DNA from: Staphylococcus gallinarum
Lineage (GTDB): Bacteria; Bacillota; Bacilli; Staphylococcales; Staphylococcaceae
DNA length: 64,000 nt
Assembly (NCBI RefSeq): GCF_000875895.1
Contig: NZ_JXCF01000007.1
Coordinates: 731,488-795,487 of the forward strand
Reading direction: 5' to 3'
How positions within the stretch are numbered: position 1 is the first letter of the stretch; every line of letters begins with the position of its first letter. Below are positions 51,848 to 64,000 of the stretch, in pieces. The notes under the pieces were generated by a model. That model worked only from the letters and a program-made list of their open reading frames with translations, did not search any database and was not told where the DNA came from. The position numbers were made by a program, and so were the translations under genes.

Positions 51848-51882
51848 TAAAAAAATAGCCACTAGTTTGCACCAGTGGCCAT
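51848..51882 (-). terminator. Terminator after the pdhABCD operon
   Basis: TGGCCACTGG and CTAGTGGCTA pair on the minus strand (one mismatch), followed by seven Ts. About 35 bases past the pdhD stop. Confidence 0.85.
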
Positions 51883-51916
51883 TATTCATAAATTGTGTTA
51901 TAGCACAATTACTATA

Positions 51917-53323
51917 TTACATAGTGTGGATTGGGAATCCAATAGCTTTTTCAGCTGCTTCCATAGACATTTCACCTAATGTAGGGTGAGCATGTACAGT
52001 TAACGCTAAGTCTTCAGCATTCATACCAGCTTCAATTGCTAAACCTAATTCAGAGATAATATCAGAAGCACCAGTACCAACAACTTGAGCACCAACTAAT
52101 GTGTTATCTTCTTTTAATGTTAACAATTTAACGAAACCAGTTGTATCATCTAATGATAATGCACGACCGTTAGCTGCGTATGGGAATTTAGAAGCTTTTA
52201 CTTCTAAACCTTCTTCTTTAGCTTGAGCTTCAGTGTAACCCACTTGTGCAAGTTCTGGCTCAGTGAAACATACAGCAGGCATACCGATGTAGTCTACTTC
52301 TGAAGCTTCTCCAGCGATAGCTTCAGCTGCAACTTTAGCTTCATAGCTTGCTTTGTGTGCTAATGGTAAACCAGGTACGATATCACCAATAGCATAAATA
52401 TTGTCAGCAGAAGTACGGCTTTGTTTATCTACTTCTAATAAACCACGATCAGCGAATTTAAGACCAAGTTCTTCTAAGCCTAATTCATCTGTATTTGGAC
52501 GACGACCTACAGTTACTAATACGTAATCTGCATCAATTGTTTGTTCTTCGCCTTTAACTTCGTATGTTACTTTAACGCCATTATCAGTTTCTTCAGCTGA
52601 TTTTGCCATAGCTTCAGTTACGATTTCAACGCCTTTTTCTTTCATACCTTTTTTAACAGGTTGAGTCATTTGCTTTTCGAATCCGCCAAGGATATCTTTT
52701 GCACCTTCTAAAATCGTAACTTCAGAACCGAAGTTAGCAAATGCAGTACCTAATTCAGAACCGATATAACCGCCACCAACAACGACTAATTTACCAGGAA
52801 CTTCTTGTAAATTTAATGCGCCAGTTGAGTCGATAACGCGGTTACCAAATTTGAAGTTAGGGATTTCAATTGGTCTAGAACCAGTTGCAATAATCGCGTT
52901 TTTAAAGTTATAAGTTTGCGCACTTTTTTCGTCCATAACACGTAAACTGTTGTTATCAACAAAATAAGCTTCACCTTTAACGATTTCAACTTTATTACCT
53001 TTTAATAAACCTTCAACGCCACCAGTTAATTTTTTAACTACTGATTGCTTAAATTCTTGAACTTTATCAAATTTTAAAGAAACACTTTCAGCAATTACCC
53101 CTAAATTTTCTGAATGTTTTGTTTCATCATAACGATGTGAAGCGTGTAATAAAGCTTTAGAAGGAATACATCCAACGTTTAGACATACGCCACCTAATTC
53201 GCCTTTTTCAACGATTGTTACTTTTTGACCTAATTGCGCTGCACGAATTGCTGCAACGTAACCTCCTGGTCCTGCTCCAACTACAATAGTATCTGTTTCA
53301 ATTGGGAAATCTCCAACTACCAT
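51917..53323 (-). CDS. pdhD: Dihydrolipoyl dehydrogenase (E3)
   Basis: 468 residues. Reoxidises dihydrolipoamide with NAD+. Seen: FAD motif GAGPGG (residues 16-21), the redox disulfide [13 protein letters not shown] (C47, C52), NAD motif [10 protein letters not shown] and the C-terminal [13 protein letters not shown] with the catalytic His-Glu. Only 3 bases after pdhC. Shared E3 for other 2-oxoacid dehydrogenases in many bacteria. Confidence 0.97.
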   Translation of the reverse strand: MVVGDFPIETDTIVVGAGPGGYVAAIRAAQLGQKVTIVEKGELGGVCLNVGCIPSKALLHASHRYDETKHSENLGVIAESVSLKFDKVQEFKQSVVKKLTGGVEGLLKGNKVEIVKGEAYFVDNNSLRVMDEKSAQTYNFKNAIIATGSRPIEIPNFKFGNRVIDSTGALNLQEVPGKLVVVGGGYIGSELGTAFANFGSEVTILEGAKDILGGFEKQMTQPVKKGMKEKGVEIVTEAMAKSAEETDNGVKVTYEVKGEEQTIDADYVLVTVGRRPNTDELGLEELGLKFADRGLLEVDKQSRTSADNIYAIGDIVPGLPLAHKASYEAKVAAEAIAGEASEVDYIGMPAVCFTEPELAQVGYTEAQAKEEGLEVKASKFPYAANGRALSLDDTTGFVKLLTLKEDNTLVGAQVVGTGASDIISELGLAIEAGMNAEDLALTVHAHPTLGEMSMEAAEKAIGFPIHTM

Positions 53324-53326
53324 GTT

Positions 53327-54619
53327 TTACCCCTCCATTAATAATAATTCTGGATTATTTAATAAACGTTTGATATGGTTCATAGCATTTTGTCCAGTTG
53401 CACCATCAATTTGTCTGTGGTCAAAGCTTAATGATAATGATAATACTGGTGCTGCTACAATTTCACCATCTTTAACGATTGGTTTTTGAGCAATACGACC
53501 AATACCTAAAATAGCTACTTCAGGATGGTTGATAACTGGTGTGAACCATTGTCCACCTGCTGAACCAATGTTACTGATTGTACATGTTGCACCTTTCATT
53601 TCATCAGAAGTTAATTTACCATCACGTGCTTTAACAGCTAATTCATTAATTTCATCTGAAATTGCGAACATTGACTTACGGTCAGCATTCTTAACAACAG
53701 GTACTAATAAACCTCTATCAGTATCAGCTGCGATACCAATATTCCAGTAATGTTTGTGTACAATTTCGCCAGCTTCTTCATTGAATGAAGTGTTAAGTGC
53801 TGGGTATTTTTTAAGTGCAGAAACTAAAGCTTTTACAACATAAGGTAAGAAAGTTAATTTAGTACCTTGTTCTGCTGCAACTTCTTTAAATTTCTTACGG
53901 TGATCCCATAACTCTTGAACATCAATTTCATCCATTAATGTTACATGAGGTGCAGTGTGTTTAGAGTTAACCATTGCTTTAGCAATTGCTTTACGCATTG
54001 CTGGGATTTTTTCAGTTGTTTCTGGGAATTCGCCTTCAGTAGCAACTGGTGCTGATTGTGTAGCACTTGCAGTTTCTTCAGCTTGAGGTGCTGCTGCACT
54101 TTCATTTGAAGCTGTTGCTTGTCCACCATTTAAGTAAGCATCAACGTCTTCTTTAGTAGTACGTCCGTTTTTACCTGTAGCAGCTACAGCTTTGATGTTT
54201 ACACCGTTGTCACGAGCGTATTTACGAACTGAAGGCATCGCTTTAACACGTTTGCTTTCATCTACGTCTGCATCGTCAGTAGCAACTGGTGCTTCTTCTT
54301 TAGCAGTTTCTTCAGCAGCTGGTGCTTCTTCACTTGCAGATTCATCACTATCGCTACCTTTAAATTGCATATCTTCTGCATCAGGTGCATCAATTTTAAC
54401 AATTGTATCACCAACAACTGCTACTGTACCTTCCTCTACAAGTACTTCTTCGACTGTACCTGAAACAGGAGATGGAATTTCTACAACTGATTTGTCATTT
54501 TGGACTTCAGCTAATACATCGTCTTCTTCAATCTGATCTCCAGCTTTTACAAACCACTTTACAATTTCACCTTCGTGGATACCTTCACCAATATCTGGTA
54601 ATTTAAATTCAAATGCCAC
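53327..54619 (-). CDS. pdhC: Pyruvate dehydrogenase E2 (dihydrolipoyl acetyltransferase)
   Basis: 430 residues. One lipoyl domain with the modified lysine K43 ([12 protein letters not shown]), an Ala/Glu-rich linker (about 85-115), a peripheral subunit-binding domain (about 128-165, [26 protein letters not shown]), a second Ala/Gln linker and the catalytic acetyltransferase domain with [10 protein letters not shown] near the end. It has one lipoyl domain, as in Bacillus and Staphylococcus, rather than three. Separated from pdhB by 147 bases containing a hairpin. Confidence 0.97.
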   Translation of the reverse strand: MAFEFKLPDIGEGIHEGEIVKWFVKAGDQIEEDDVLAEVQNDKSVVEIPSPVSGTVEEVLVEEGTVAVVGDTIVKIDAPDAEDMQFKGSDSDESASEEAPAAEETAKEEAPVATDDADVDESKRVKAMPSVRKYARDNGVNIKAVAATGKNGRTTKEDVDAYLNGGQATASNESAAAPQAEETASATQSAPVATEGEFPETTEKIPAMRKAIAKAMVNSKHTAPHVTLMDEIDVQELWDHRKKFKEVAAEQGTKLTFLPYVVKALVSALKKYPALNTSFNEEAGEIVHKHYWNIGIAADTDRGLLVPVVKNADRKSMFAISDEINELAVKARDGKLTSDEMKGATCTISNIGSAGGQWFTPVINHPEVAILGIGRIAQKPIVKDGEIVAAPVLSLSLSFDHRQIDGATGQNAMNHIKRLLNNPELLLMEG

Positions 54620-54717
54620 GTTATTTCCTCCTAAAAAATCATATTAAGTCAAAATAAGAAAATGAGCGAAAGACATATATGTCAAAACCTCATGCTGTTT
54701 TTTATATAAACTTGAAA

Positions 54718-54751
54718 TGAAGTAGGATTTAGCAATAGCTAAAATCCCACT
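54718..54751 (-). terminator. Hairpin between pdhB and pdhC
   Basis: GAAGTGGGATTTTAGC and GCTAAATCCTACTTC pair on the minus strand with a short loop, but only a weak T stretch follows. It could lower expression of pdhCD relative to pdhAB, or protect processed mRNA ends. Confidence 0.5.
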
Positions 54752-54766
54752 TCTTCAAGGTTATAA

Positions 54767-55744
54767 TTAAAATTCTAATGTTTCTTTTGCTTTTTCAACG
54801 ATATCATTTTTGTTTGGTAACCAAACATTTTCAGCTTGTGTAAATGGATATACAGTGTCAGCTGCTGCAACACGTGCGATTGGTGCTTCTAATGAAAGAA
54901 TAGCACGCTCAGCAAGTTCAGATGCAACAGTAGCACCAACACCAGCTTGACGTTGAGCCTCTTGAACGATTACAACGCGACCAGTTTTTTCAACTGATGC
55001 TACTAATGTTTCGATATCGATTGGTTGAACAGTTCTTAAATCGATAACTTCTACTGAATAACCGTCTTTTTCAAGTTCTTCAGCAGCTTTTAGTGATTCT
55101 TGAACCATAGCACCGTAAGCGATAAGTGTAATATCTGTACCTTCTTGTTTCACACTTGCTTTACCAATTTCAATTGTATACTCTTCTTCTGGAACTTCTT
55201 CACGGAAAGAACGGTATAATTTCATGTGCTCTAAATACACGACTGGGTCATTACTTCTGATTGCAGAAATTAATAATCCTTTTGCGTCATATGGATTTGA
55301 TGGAATTACAACGTGTAAACCTGGAGACTGTGCTAAGATACCCTCTAAGTTATCAGCGTGTAATTCAGGTGTATGCACACCACCACCAAAAGGAGCGCGG
55401 ATTGTTACTGGTGCTTGTTTTGAGTTACCTGAACGGAAACGTGTACGTGCAATTTGACCTGCAACAGAGTCGAATACTTCAAATACGAATCCTAAGAATT
55501 GGATTTCCATTACTGGACGGTAACCTTCAGTTGTTAAACCTAGGGCTAAACCACCGATACCAGATTCTGCTAATGGTGTATCGAATACACGATCTTCACC
55601 GAATTCTTTTTGTAAGCCTTCAGTTACACGGAAAACACCACCATTAACACCCACGTCTTCACCGAAAAGTAAAACATTTTCATCGTTTTGTAATTCAGTT
55701 TTAAGCGCGTTGTTAATTGCTTGAACCATTGTCATTTGTGCCAT
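54767..55744 (-). CDS. pdhB: Pyruvate dehydrogenase E1 beta subunit
   Basis: 325 residues. Pyrimidine-binding and transketolase C-terminal domains. Seen: [22 protein letters not shown] with the Glu-Asp that activates thiamine, [20 protein letters not shown] and the C-terminal [11 protein letters not shown]. Its ATG is 3 bases past the pdhA stop, so E1 alpha and beta are made in balance. Confidence 0.97.
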   Translation of the reverse strand: MAQMTMVQAINNALKTELQNDENVLLFGEDVGVNGGVFRVTEGLQKEFGEDRVFDTPLAESGIGGLALGLTTEGYRPVMEIQFLGFVFEVFDSVAGQIARTRFRSGNSKQAPVTIRAPFGGGVHTPELHADNLEGILAQSPGLHVVIPSNPYDAKGLLISAIRSNDPVVYLEHMKLYRSFREEVPEEEYTIEIGKASVKQEGTDITLIAYGAMVQESLKAAEELEKDGYSVEVIDLRTVQPIDIETLVASVEKTGRVVIVQEAQRQAGVGATVASELAERAILSLEAPIARVAAADTVYPFTQAENVWLPNKNDIVEKAKETLEF

Positions 55745-55747
55745 TGG

Positions 55748-56860
<1,113 letters not shown>

Positions 56861-57126
56861 TCAATTCACCATACCTTTCCCGTATAATAGAAATTCATTT
56901 TATCCTCTAGTATTGTATCACAAAACTGTTACACTGTTAAATATTTTAAAAAAGTTCTGTAATACTTAAAATGAGTACAGTTTTAGAACTGTATCATTCT
57001 TTTGCACAACTCTGTATTAGTCCTATTTATCGCAATGTTGATACATTACAAGTTACAAAATGTAAGCGCATCCAACAACTATAGTATATCGCGTCATTTT
57101 AAAATTTCAAAATATAACTCACCCAT

Positions 57127-57753
57127 TTAACTTATCGTGTCTACTTGTTGCTTTTCATCTTTCACTTTTTTCACTGTATCTGAATATTTTTTAAATGCTT
57201 CATTCATTTTTTTGTATGATTCTGATACTTCTTTGGATTTTTTATCTATTTGTGATTGTTCCACATTATCGCCAGATGTATACTCAAACATTGCTTTTTC
57301 TTTTTTTAATACATCATCATAGGCATCGGCATATTTTTTATGTGCTTTATATTTATCAAGCTGTGCTTTGTCTAATTTTTTAACCATTTTTTGTTTCTGC
57401 TTGTTTTCAATATTATCTATATGCTTTTGACCTTTTTTGTACTGCGCTTCCGACTTATCAAATGCCTTTTCTTCTTTTTCAAATTCATCTTTTCTTTCTT
57501 TTACATTATCGACAATTTTCTCAGAAGTTTTTTGTACTTTTTCTTGATTTTTACCACTAACACTTTTAACTAATTTTTGTTTTTCTTGTTCAAGTGTATT
57601 TATTTTTTCACCTACAGAATTTACAATTTTTTCCTCATCGTTTGCTTTATCGACTTGTTTATTGTAGTTTTTTATTTCTCCTCTATCAGTTGTGCAACCT
57701 GCCATTAAAATTGTAGATGCAAGTAATACACTAACACCGTGTTTAAATTTCAT
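57127..57753 (-). CDS. YkyA-like lipoprotein
   Basis: 208 residues. Signal peptide with lipobox LMAGC, Cys at residue 20, then a Lys/Glu/Asp-rich chain that is coiled-coil almost throughout. Matches the YkyA putative cell-wall-binding lipoprotein family, which is commonly found between pdh and def. Function unknown. GGAGG site before the ATG. Divergent from def. Confidence 0.9.
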   Translation of the reverse strand: MKFKHGVSVLLASTILMAGCTTDRGEIKNYNKQVDKANDEEKIVNSVGEKINTLEQEKQKLVKSVSGKNQEKVQKTSEKIVDNVKERKDEFEKEEKAFDKSEAQYKKGQKHIDNIENKQKQKMVKKLDKAQLDKYKAHKKYADAYDDVLKKEKAMFEYTSGDNVEQSQIDKKSKEVSESYKKMNEAFKKYSDTVKKVKDEKQQVDTIS

Positions 57754-57876
57754 AGTTTGAAATCCTCCTTTATGTGAGTGTTATGTTATATAATATTATA
57801 TAACAATTCAAATTTATCACTGTATTTTAACTATTAAACTTTGGTATATTTTATATTAAGGAAGGTGTTAGAACAA

Positions 57877-58428
57877 ATGTTAACAATGAAAGACATTATA
57901 AGAGATGGACATCCTACTCTTAGAGAAAAGGCTAAAGAAGTTGAATTACCTATATCTGAAGAAGATCGCAATACTTTAAAAGAAATGCGAGAATTTTTAA
58001 TAAATAGTCAAGACGAAGAGACAGCTAATAAATATGGATTACGCTCAGGTGTTGGTTTAGCTGCACCTCAAATCAATATTTCTAAAAGAATGATTGCTGT
58101 ATATTTACCTGATGATGGAGAAGGCAGAAGCTATGACCTTATGTTAGTAAATCCTAAAATTGCAAGTCATAGTATTCAAGAAGCATATCTACCAACAGGC
58201 GAGGGTTGCTTAAGCGTTGATGAAAATATTCCAGGTCTAGTTCATCGTAAAAACCGAATCACAGTTAAAGCAAAAGACATAGATGGTAACGATGTTCAAA
58301 TGCGTTTAAAAGGTTATCCAGCTATTATCTTACAACACGAGATTGATCATTTGAATGGCGTGATGTTTTACGATTATATCGATAACGATAATCCACTCAA
58401 ACCACACCAAGATGCTGTAGAAGTATAG
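57877..58428 (+). CDS. def: Peptide deformylase
   Basis: Removes the formyl group from nascent proteins. It is 183 residues from the ATG at 57877, with AAGGAAGGTG about 9 bases before it; the frame stays open to a TTG at 57841 without support. Type 2 (Gram-positive) enzyme with motif 1 GVGLAAPQ, motif 2 EGCLSV (C111) and motif 3 HEIDHLNG (H154, E155, H158), which bind the Fe/Zn. Divergent from the YkyA-like gene. Confidence 0.96.
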   Translation: MLTMKDIIRDGHPTLREKAKEVELPISEEDRNTLKEMREFLINSQDEETANKYGLRSGVGLAAPQINISKRMIAVYLPDDGEGRSYDLMLVNPKIASHSIQEAYLPTGEGCLSVDENIPGLVHRKNRITVKAKDIDGNDVQMRLKGYPAIILQHEIDHLNGVMFYDYIDNDNPLKPHQDAVEV

Positions 58429-58596
58429 ATTGGATGCACTGAAATTATTGTTAAGTTAGTAATTTCTTAAATTCATTTTGAATCAAACAAACGCTTTACA
58501 TTATATAAAGATGATTAAAGTTAGTATAATTTATCGTACTTTTCCAACTTCTATCACCTTTGCCAATTAATAATTCGTGACACGAGCACATTAATT

Positions 58597-58640
58597 AACC
58601 AGTAAATGACAGTATAATCATTTGCTGGTTATTTTATTTA
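58597..58640 (+). terminator. Terminator downstream of def
   Basis: AACCAGTAAATGA pairs with TCATTTGCTGGTT across 8 bases, followed by ATTTTATTT. About 170 bases past the def stop. Confidence 0.7.
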
Positions 58641-59029
58641 CAATAATTGCATTGTTGATGCACTTCCCAGGACTATGTCTCAAACATCGCCTTAAACTGT
58701 CAGGCATCATACTCTGTGGCATTCCACAAAAATACTCTATTTAAAATTTATGTACAGATTATTTTATATAAACCTACTTTCTACTATTATTATAGAATTT
58801 CATACATCATCCAAGTCTTAACGTATAACCCAATGATTTATAAATTATCCATTTTAATACAATCTTTTATCAAACCTTAAAAGCATGAACTGTGAGTTAA
58901 ATTTATTATAGCTATTTTAAAATTCATTTCAGTTCGACATCCTATTTGACTAACAATACTATAGATTGTCATCTTGAAATTATGCTTACACAAAGCGTGC
59001 ACGTTAAATGTATATTCTCACAACTGAAA

Positions 59030-59069
59030 ATACTGCCAATTTAGACAAACGAATGTAAATTGACAGTAT
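59030..59069 (-). terminator. Terminator after the small gene at 59181
   Basis: ATACTGCCAATTTA pairs with TAAATTGACAGTAT with one mismatch; the minus strand continues TTTTC. About 110 bases past the stop of the upstream minus-strand gene. Confidence 0.6.
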
Positions 59070-59180
59070 CATAATCCATATTCAGTTTAACGCAACCTGC
59101 TCTTAACATTACCAACACGTTGAAACAATGCACTGTTCCAGCCACTTAATCAAGTTAATAATCACTAAAGCCACTTTCAA

Positions 59181-59453
59181 TTACATAAAAACATCTCTAC
59201 GTTCATTAAACGGAATGTCTAATTTTTGCAATCCTTCCTTCAATTGGTTCAACTCTTGAATATCAATAAACTCAGGATCATGATTATGCTTCACGTAATA
59301 CTGATTACCACTAATATTATCAACGATTTCACTATAATTAAAAAACATCAATACTTGCTCAGCGCGAATTTCAAATGTAATACCTTCAAAAATTTTATCC
59401 GTTCTTTTTTTCTCGTTCTTCACATCTTCAATTATTCTAGTTACTTGTTCCAT
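59181..59453 (-). CDS. Small conserved protein of unknown function
   Basis: 90 residues from the ATG at 59453, with GAAGGTGAT about 5 bases before it. An alternative start at 59468 lies inside that site. Cytoplasmic, acidic and basic residues mixed, no motif I recognise. It starts with a helical EQVTRIIEDVKNEKKRTDKIFEGI and has a possible beta-rich middle. Convergent with def, divergent from rpoY. Confidence 0.65.
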   Translation of the reverse strand: MEQVTRIIEDVKNEKKRTDKIFEGITFEIRAEQVLMFFNYSEIVDNISGNQYYVKHNHDPEFIDIQELNQLKEGLQKLDIPFNERRDVFM

Positions 59454-59468
59454 TCCAATCACCTTCAC

Positions 59469-59952
59469 TTATTCTTCAAACTCAATTTGCTAATTATACT
59501 TTCCTTATAATATGTATCTATACTTTATTATCATAAATAAAAATTATAACCTACTCAAGCTTTTAGTAAATTAATTTAAAATTTTCAGAAAATTTTAAGG
59601 TTTCATTGCTCTAGCTAACATTAAATTTCACATAAATAATATGGCAAACCATAACTATATTAGCTTACAACAAGATAAAACTGCTTTATTTATTCAACTA
59701 CATCATGTAAAATGAGATATAACTGAAAATATAAATATATTTGTATTTTTCAAAATGAACGATAATTAAAATAATCCGAAATCATCTAGCAACCATTTGC
59801 ACATGGTTTACTTATATTTAGTCAATGAAACTACCCCGTACATGATAATTCTCATGTTATTCATACAAAAGTTTGTTTTCATCATCTAAATTAAGGGATT
59901 ATTTACTATAAAACATTTAATCAAGAATTAGAATCTTAGGAGGAACTATATA
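59469..59952. other. Upstream region of rpoY-rnjA
   Basis: About 480 AT-rich bases with promoters for two divergent genes. An inverted repeat ACATGATAATTCTCATGT at 59838-59855 stands out. No ORF is supported. Confidence 0.5.
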
Positions 59953-62042
<2,090 letters not shown>

Positions 62043-62048
62043 ACGTAT

Positions 62049-62117
62049 CATCGAAATGGTTTCGATGAACATAAAAGACAGTATCTATTACATTGTAATA
62101 GATACTGTCTTTTTCAT
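62049..62117 (+). terminator. Two hairpins and terminator after rnjA
   Basis: A small stem CATCGAAAT / TTTCGATG (62049-62067) is followed by a strong perfect stem AAAAGACAGTATCTATTA and its complement (62073-62114) with a T-run at right. Confidence 0.85.
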
Positions 62118-62169
62118 TATTGTTAGTTGATTGTACTATCTTAAATCTCATTCATATAAAGCCAAGTGT

Positions 62170-62244
62170 CAGGACAAGCTGAAGACTACAGGCTGAAGCT
62201 GGCCCCTAGGAAAGTAAGCCATTTATATTAATATTAAACACCCA
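62170..62244. repeat. Dispersed intergenic repeat, copy 2 (5'-truncated)
   Basis: Shares the AGGACAAGCTGAAGACTACA...CCCCTAGGAAAG core and the 3' flank ATTAATATTAAACACCCA-like sequence with copy 3, but lacks the left GGCGAGACTCC part. Confidence 0.85.
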
Positions 62245-62350
62245 CTAGCATACGAGTATTGTGGATTGATGATTTATATATAAATACAAAAAGACATATT
62301 TATTTCAAAAATCCTATGACTATATAATATACAATCATCATTATTCGTGG

Positions 62351-62453
62351 AAGTATTTTGGCGAGACTCCTGAGGGAACAGGACAAGCTGAAGACTACAG
62401 GCTGAAGCTGGCCCCTAGGAAAGCGAGTCATTTATACTAATATTAAACACCCA
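62351..62453. repeat. Dispersed intergenic repeat, copy 3 (full length)
   Basis: Begins AAGTATTTTGGCGAGACTCC, continues through the shared core and ends in CTAATATTAAACACCCA. The right flank is shared with copy 2 and the left part with copy 1 (25003-25090). Confidence 0.87.
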
Positions 62454-62503
62454 TTCATTTTACATCAAATTAACCCTCAAAGATATTTAATTATTATATA
62501 TAC

Positions 62504-62540
62504 AAACGGACCAATCCACATTAATGGATTAGTCCGTTTT
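62504..62540. terminator. Terminator after ktrA
   Basis: AAACGGACCAATCCA pairs with TGGATTAGTCCGTTT (one mismatch). Good tails are weak on both sides, but it lies between the convergent rnjA and ktrA genes. Confidence 0.65.
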
Positions 62541-62584
62541 GATATCATAAATTAACACTTACCTCTAGTATGAATCACATTACT

Positions 62585-63244
62585 TTAACGAACGACTTTC
62601 TTTTCAAAACGACTCAAATCGTTATCATGGCCAATCATAATTAATATATCTCCTATTTCAACACTTAAATTCGGATCTGGAGATACTAAAATTTCTCGAC
62701 CTCTTTTGATAGCAATGATACTAATACCAAACTGTGCACGAATATCGAGTTGTATAATCGTCTGCCCTGCCATCTTTTCACTAGCTTTAATTTCAACAAT
62801 AGAATGTTCATCAGCAAGTTCTAAATAATCAAGTACACTAGCACTTGCAACATTATGTGCGATACGTCTACCCATATCACGTTCTGGGTGTACAACCGTA
62901 TCAGCACCAATTTTGTTTAAAATTTTAGCATGATAATCATTTTGCGCTTTGGCTGTTACTTTTTTAACACCTAATTCTTTCAAGATCAATGTCGTCAAAG
63001 TACTAGATTGAATATTTTCACCTATAGCGACAATTACATGATCAAAGTTTCTTATACCTAAGCTTTTCATTACTGCTTCATCTGTAGTATCAGCAACTAC
63101 AGCATGCGTAGCAATGTCACTGTATTCGTTCACACGTGCTTCATTTGAATCAATCGCCATTACATCCATATCAAGTGCATTTAATTCTCTAACTATACTG
63201 CCACCGAATCGACCTAAGCCAATTACCACATATTCTTTATCCAT
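62585..63244 (-). CDS. ktrA: Ktr-type potassium uptake regulatory subunit (RCK)
   Basis: 219 residues. N-terminal RCK Rossmann domain (GLGRFGGS, residues 9-16, with the acidic IDSNE that binds the nucleotide ribose) and a C-terminal TrkA_C domain (about 140-219), which in S. aureus KtrA binds c-di-AMP. Gates a KtrB-type K+ channel encoded elsewhere. GGAGG before the ATG. Next to cyd genes, as in S. aureus. The name ktrC is used for the same type in some systems. Confidence 0.9.
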   Translation of the reverse strand: MDKEYVVIGLGRFGGSIVRELNALDMDVMAIDSNEARVNEYSDIATHAVVADTTDEAVMKSLGIRNFDHVIVAIGENIQSSTLTTLILKELGVKKVTAKAQNDYHAKILNKIGADTVVHPERDMGRRIAHNVASASVLDYLELADEHSIVEIKASEKMAGQTIIQLDIRAQFGISIIAIKRGREILVSPDPNLSVEIGDILIMIGHDNDLSRFEKKVVR

Positions 63245-63339
63245 ATGCGTCCTCCAATTTAAAAATCGAGGCCATAAGCAGTTTGTTAACTATAAAACTT
63301 AGATAACAAATACTGCCTACACCTCTTTAATTAAAACTG

Positions 63340-64000
63340 TTATTTTTTGCCTTCGACATATTCTTTGTCAAAAACAAATAATTTCATTATTAATATTAAC
63401 GATGGGATTAATAAAAGTAAAGCAAAAATAAATGCAGTGATTAACGTTATTGCCATACTTGGATTAGTCACGCCATGTTTAATATGAATATATGGGGTTA
63501 ATATATATGGCAATTTACTTGCACCGTATCCAAAGAATGCGAATCCCATTTGCAACATGACAAAGATAAATGCTACACCGTGTCCTTTTTTTAGATATGT
63601 TAAAATCATTGCACCTATAAAGAAGATTAAGCTCAATAAGAACATCCACCAATAATTTGTGACTGCATTCATAAAGTGTGTCTCATTATGCACTCTTAAA
63701 GATAAGAATACAAATATCGAAATCGCAATCATCGGCGGTCCCCAGAATAAGAACCAATATCTAAGTAAACGATATGCTTCAGTATCTCGCGCTCTTGCAG
63801 CATAAAATGTTAAGAATCCAGAAGAAATATACAATACCGAAATGACTGCTAAAAATACCACTGCCCATGCATATGGACTTAACAATAATTCCACCCAATT
63901 CAAATCGATGTTACCGGCATGCTCTTTAATAAAGCCACCTTCTGAAATTGTTAATGTCGTAGCTAATGCGGCGGGTATAAATAAACCAGCAATTCCATAT
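63340..64000 (-). CDS. cydB: Cytochrome bd quinol oxidase subunit II, 5' end outside window
   Basis: About 219 C-terminal residues are visible and the frame runs open through the right edge. Seen: EGGFIKEHAG, membrane helices alternating with loops, YWFLFWGPPMIAISIF and a final helix before KLFVFDKEYVEGKK, as in the CydB family. An ATG-less TTG at 63903 is internal and not the start. Subunit of a high-affinity oxidase, probably preceded by cydA outside the window. Confidence 0.88.
   Translation of the reverse strand, partial: YGIAGLFIPAALATTLTISEGGFIKEHAGNIDLNWVELLLSPYAWAVVFLAVISVLYISSGFLTFYAARARDTEAYRLLRYWFLFWGPPMIAISIFVFLSLRVHNETHFMNAVTNYWWMFLLSLIFFIGAMILTYLKKGHGVAFIFVMLQMGFAFFGYGASKLPYILTPYIHIKHGVTNPSMAITLITAFIFALLLLIPSLILIMKLFVFDKEYVEGKK

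Larger units (their letters stand above)
58429..59180. other. 750-base gene-free region after def
   Basis: No ORF with a ribosome site is seen on either strand. It contains the def terminator (58597-58640) and a second hairpin (59030-59069). The rest is AT-rich with many stops in all frames. A short RNA gene cannot be excluded, but I find no recognisable structure. Confidence 0.55.

Noticed and set aside
54192..54606. Plus-strand Ser/Thr-rich and Leu/Gln-rich ORFs opposite pdhC
   Set aside because: Shadows of the Ala/Glu-rich linker in pdhC; no ribosome site and no homology recognised.
57050..57085. Possible cre site TGTAAGCGCATCCA before pdhA
   Set aside because: Two mismatches at conserved positions and no palindromic right half.

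Overview
The window is a low-GC Firmicutes chromosome segment that reads as a Staphylococcus. The evidence is AT-rich DNA with strong AGGAGG-type ribosome binding sites, a gene order that matches the staphylococcal core chromosome (murI-sdhBAC-uvrC-trxA-mutS2-polX ... pheTS ... ctaBA-pycA-ftsW ... mntH-potABCD-pdhABCD-def-rnjA-ktrA-cydB), and short Staphylococcus-type dispersed intergenic repeats. It is probably not S. aureus. The iron-regulated isd/srtB locus that S. aureus carries between rpmF and the SpoU methyltransferase is absent here and an M23 peptidase gene sits in its place. PheS and FtsW also differ from the S. aureus proteins as I remember them. I cannot name the species.

Layout. 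1-4.2 kb: end-truncated murI, then sdhB, sdhA and sdhC (succinate dehydrogenase, read right to left). 4.5-11.8 kb: DNA repair and redox (uvrC, trxA, mutS2, polX) plus a CvpA-like protein and zapA. 12.1-19.2 kb: rnhC, the phenylalanyl-tRNA synthetase operon pheST behind a T-box leader, a SpoU rRNA methyltransferase, the M23 peptidase and rpmF. 19.3-26.7 kb: the ylb-like cluster (DUF177, tmcAL, coaD, rsmD, ylbG, ylbF, CAP-domain protein), which also holds a 64-bp tandem repeat array and a GDPD-fold protein that has lost its catalytic residues. 26.8-41.5 kb: a UvrA-like ABC protein, haem A synthesis (ctaM, ctaB, divergent ctaA), pycA, ftsW, ylaN, small yla genes and typA. 41.7-51.8 kb: suhB, yktB, mntH flanked by two membrane proteins with similar topology (one AuxB-like), and the polyamine transporter operon with its XRE-cupin regulator. 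51.9-64 kb: the pyruvate dehydrogenase operon, YkyA lipoprotein, def, rpoY-rnjA, ktrA and a truncated cydB.

Much of the window serves central carbon flow and respiration: pycA and PDH feed the TCA cycle, SDH passes electrons to menaquinone, CtaA/CtaB/CtaM supply haem-copper oxidase, and CydB belongs to cytochrome bd. Regulation visible in the sequence includes the pheS T-box (inferred UUC specifier), cre-like sites before sdhC, an MntR-type palindrome before mntH, and many bidirectional terminators between convergent genes.

I see no prophage, IS element, CRISPR array, tRNA, rRNA or defence island. The most unusual items are the 10 x 64-bp two-hairpin tandem array, the GDPD pseudoenzyme, the signal-less M23 peptidase at the isd position, and the long basic tail on RNase J1.
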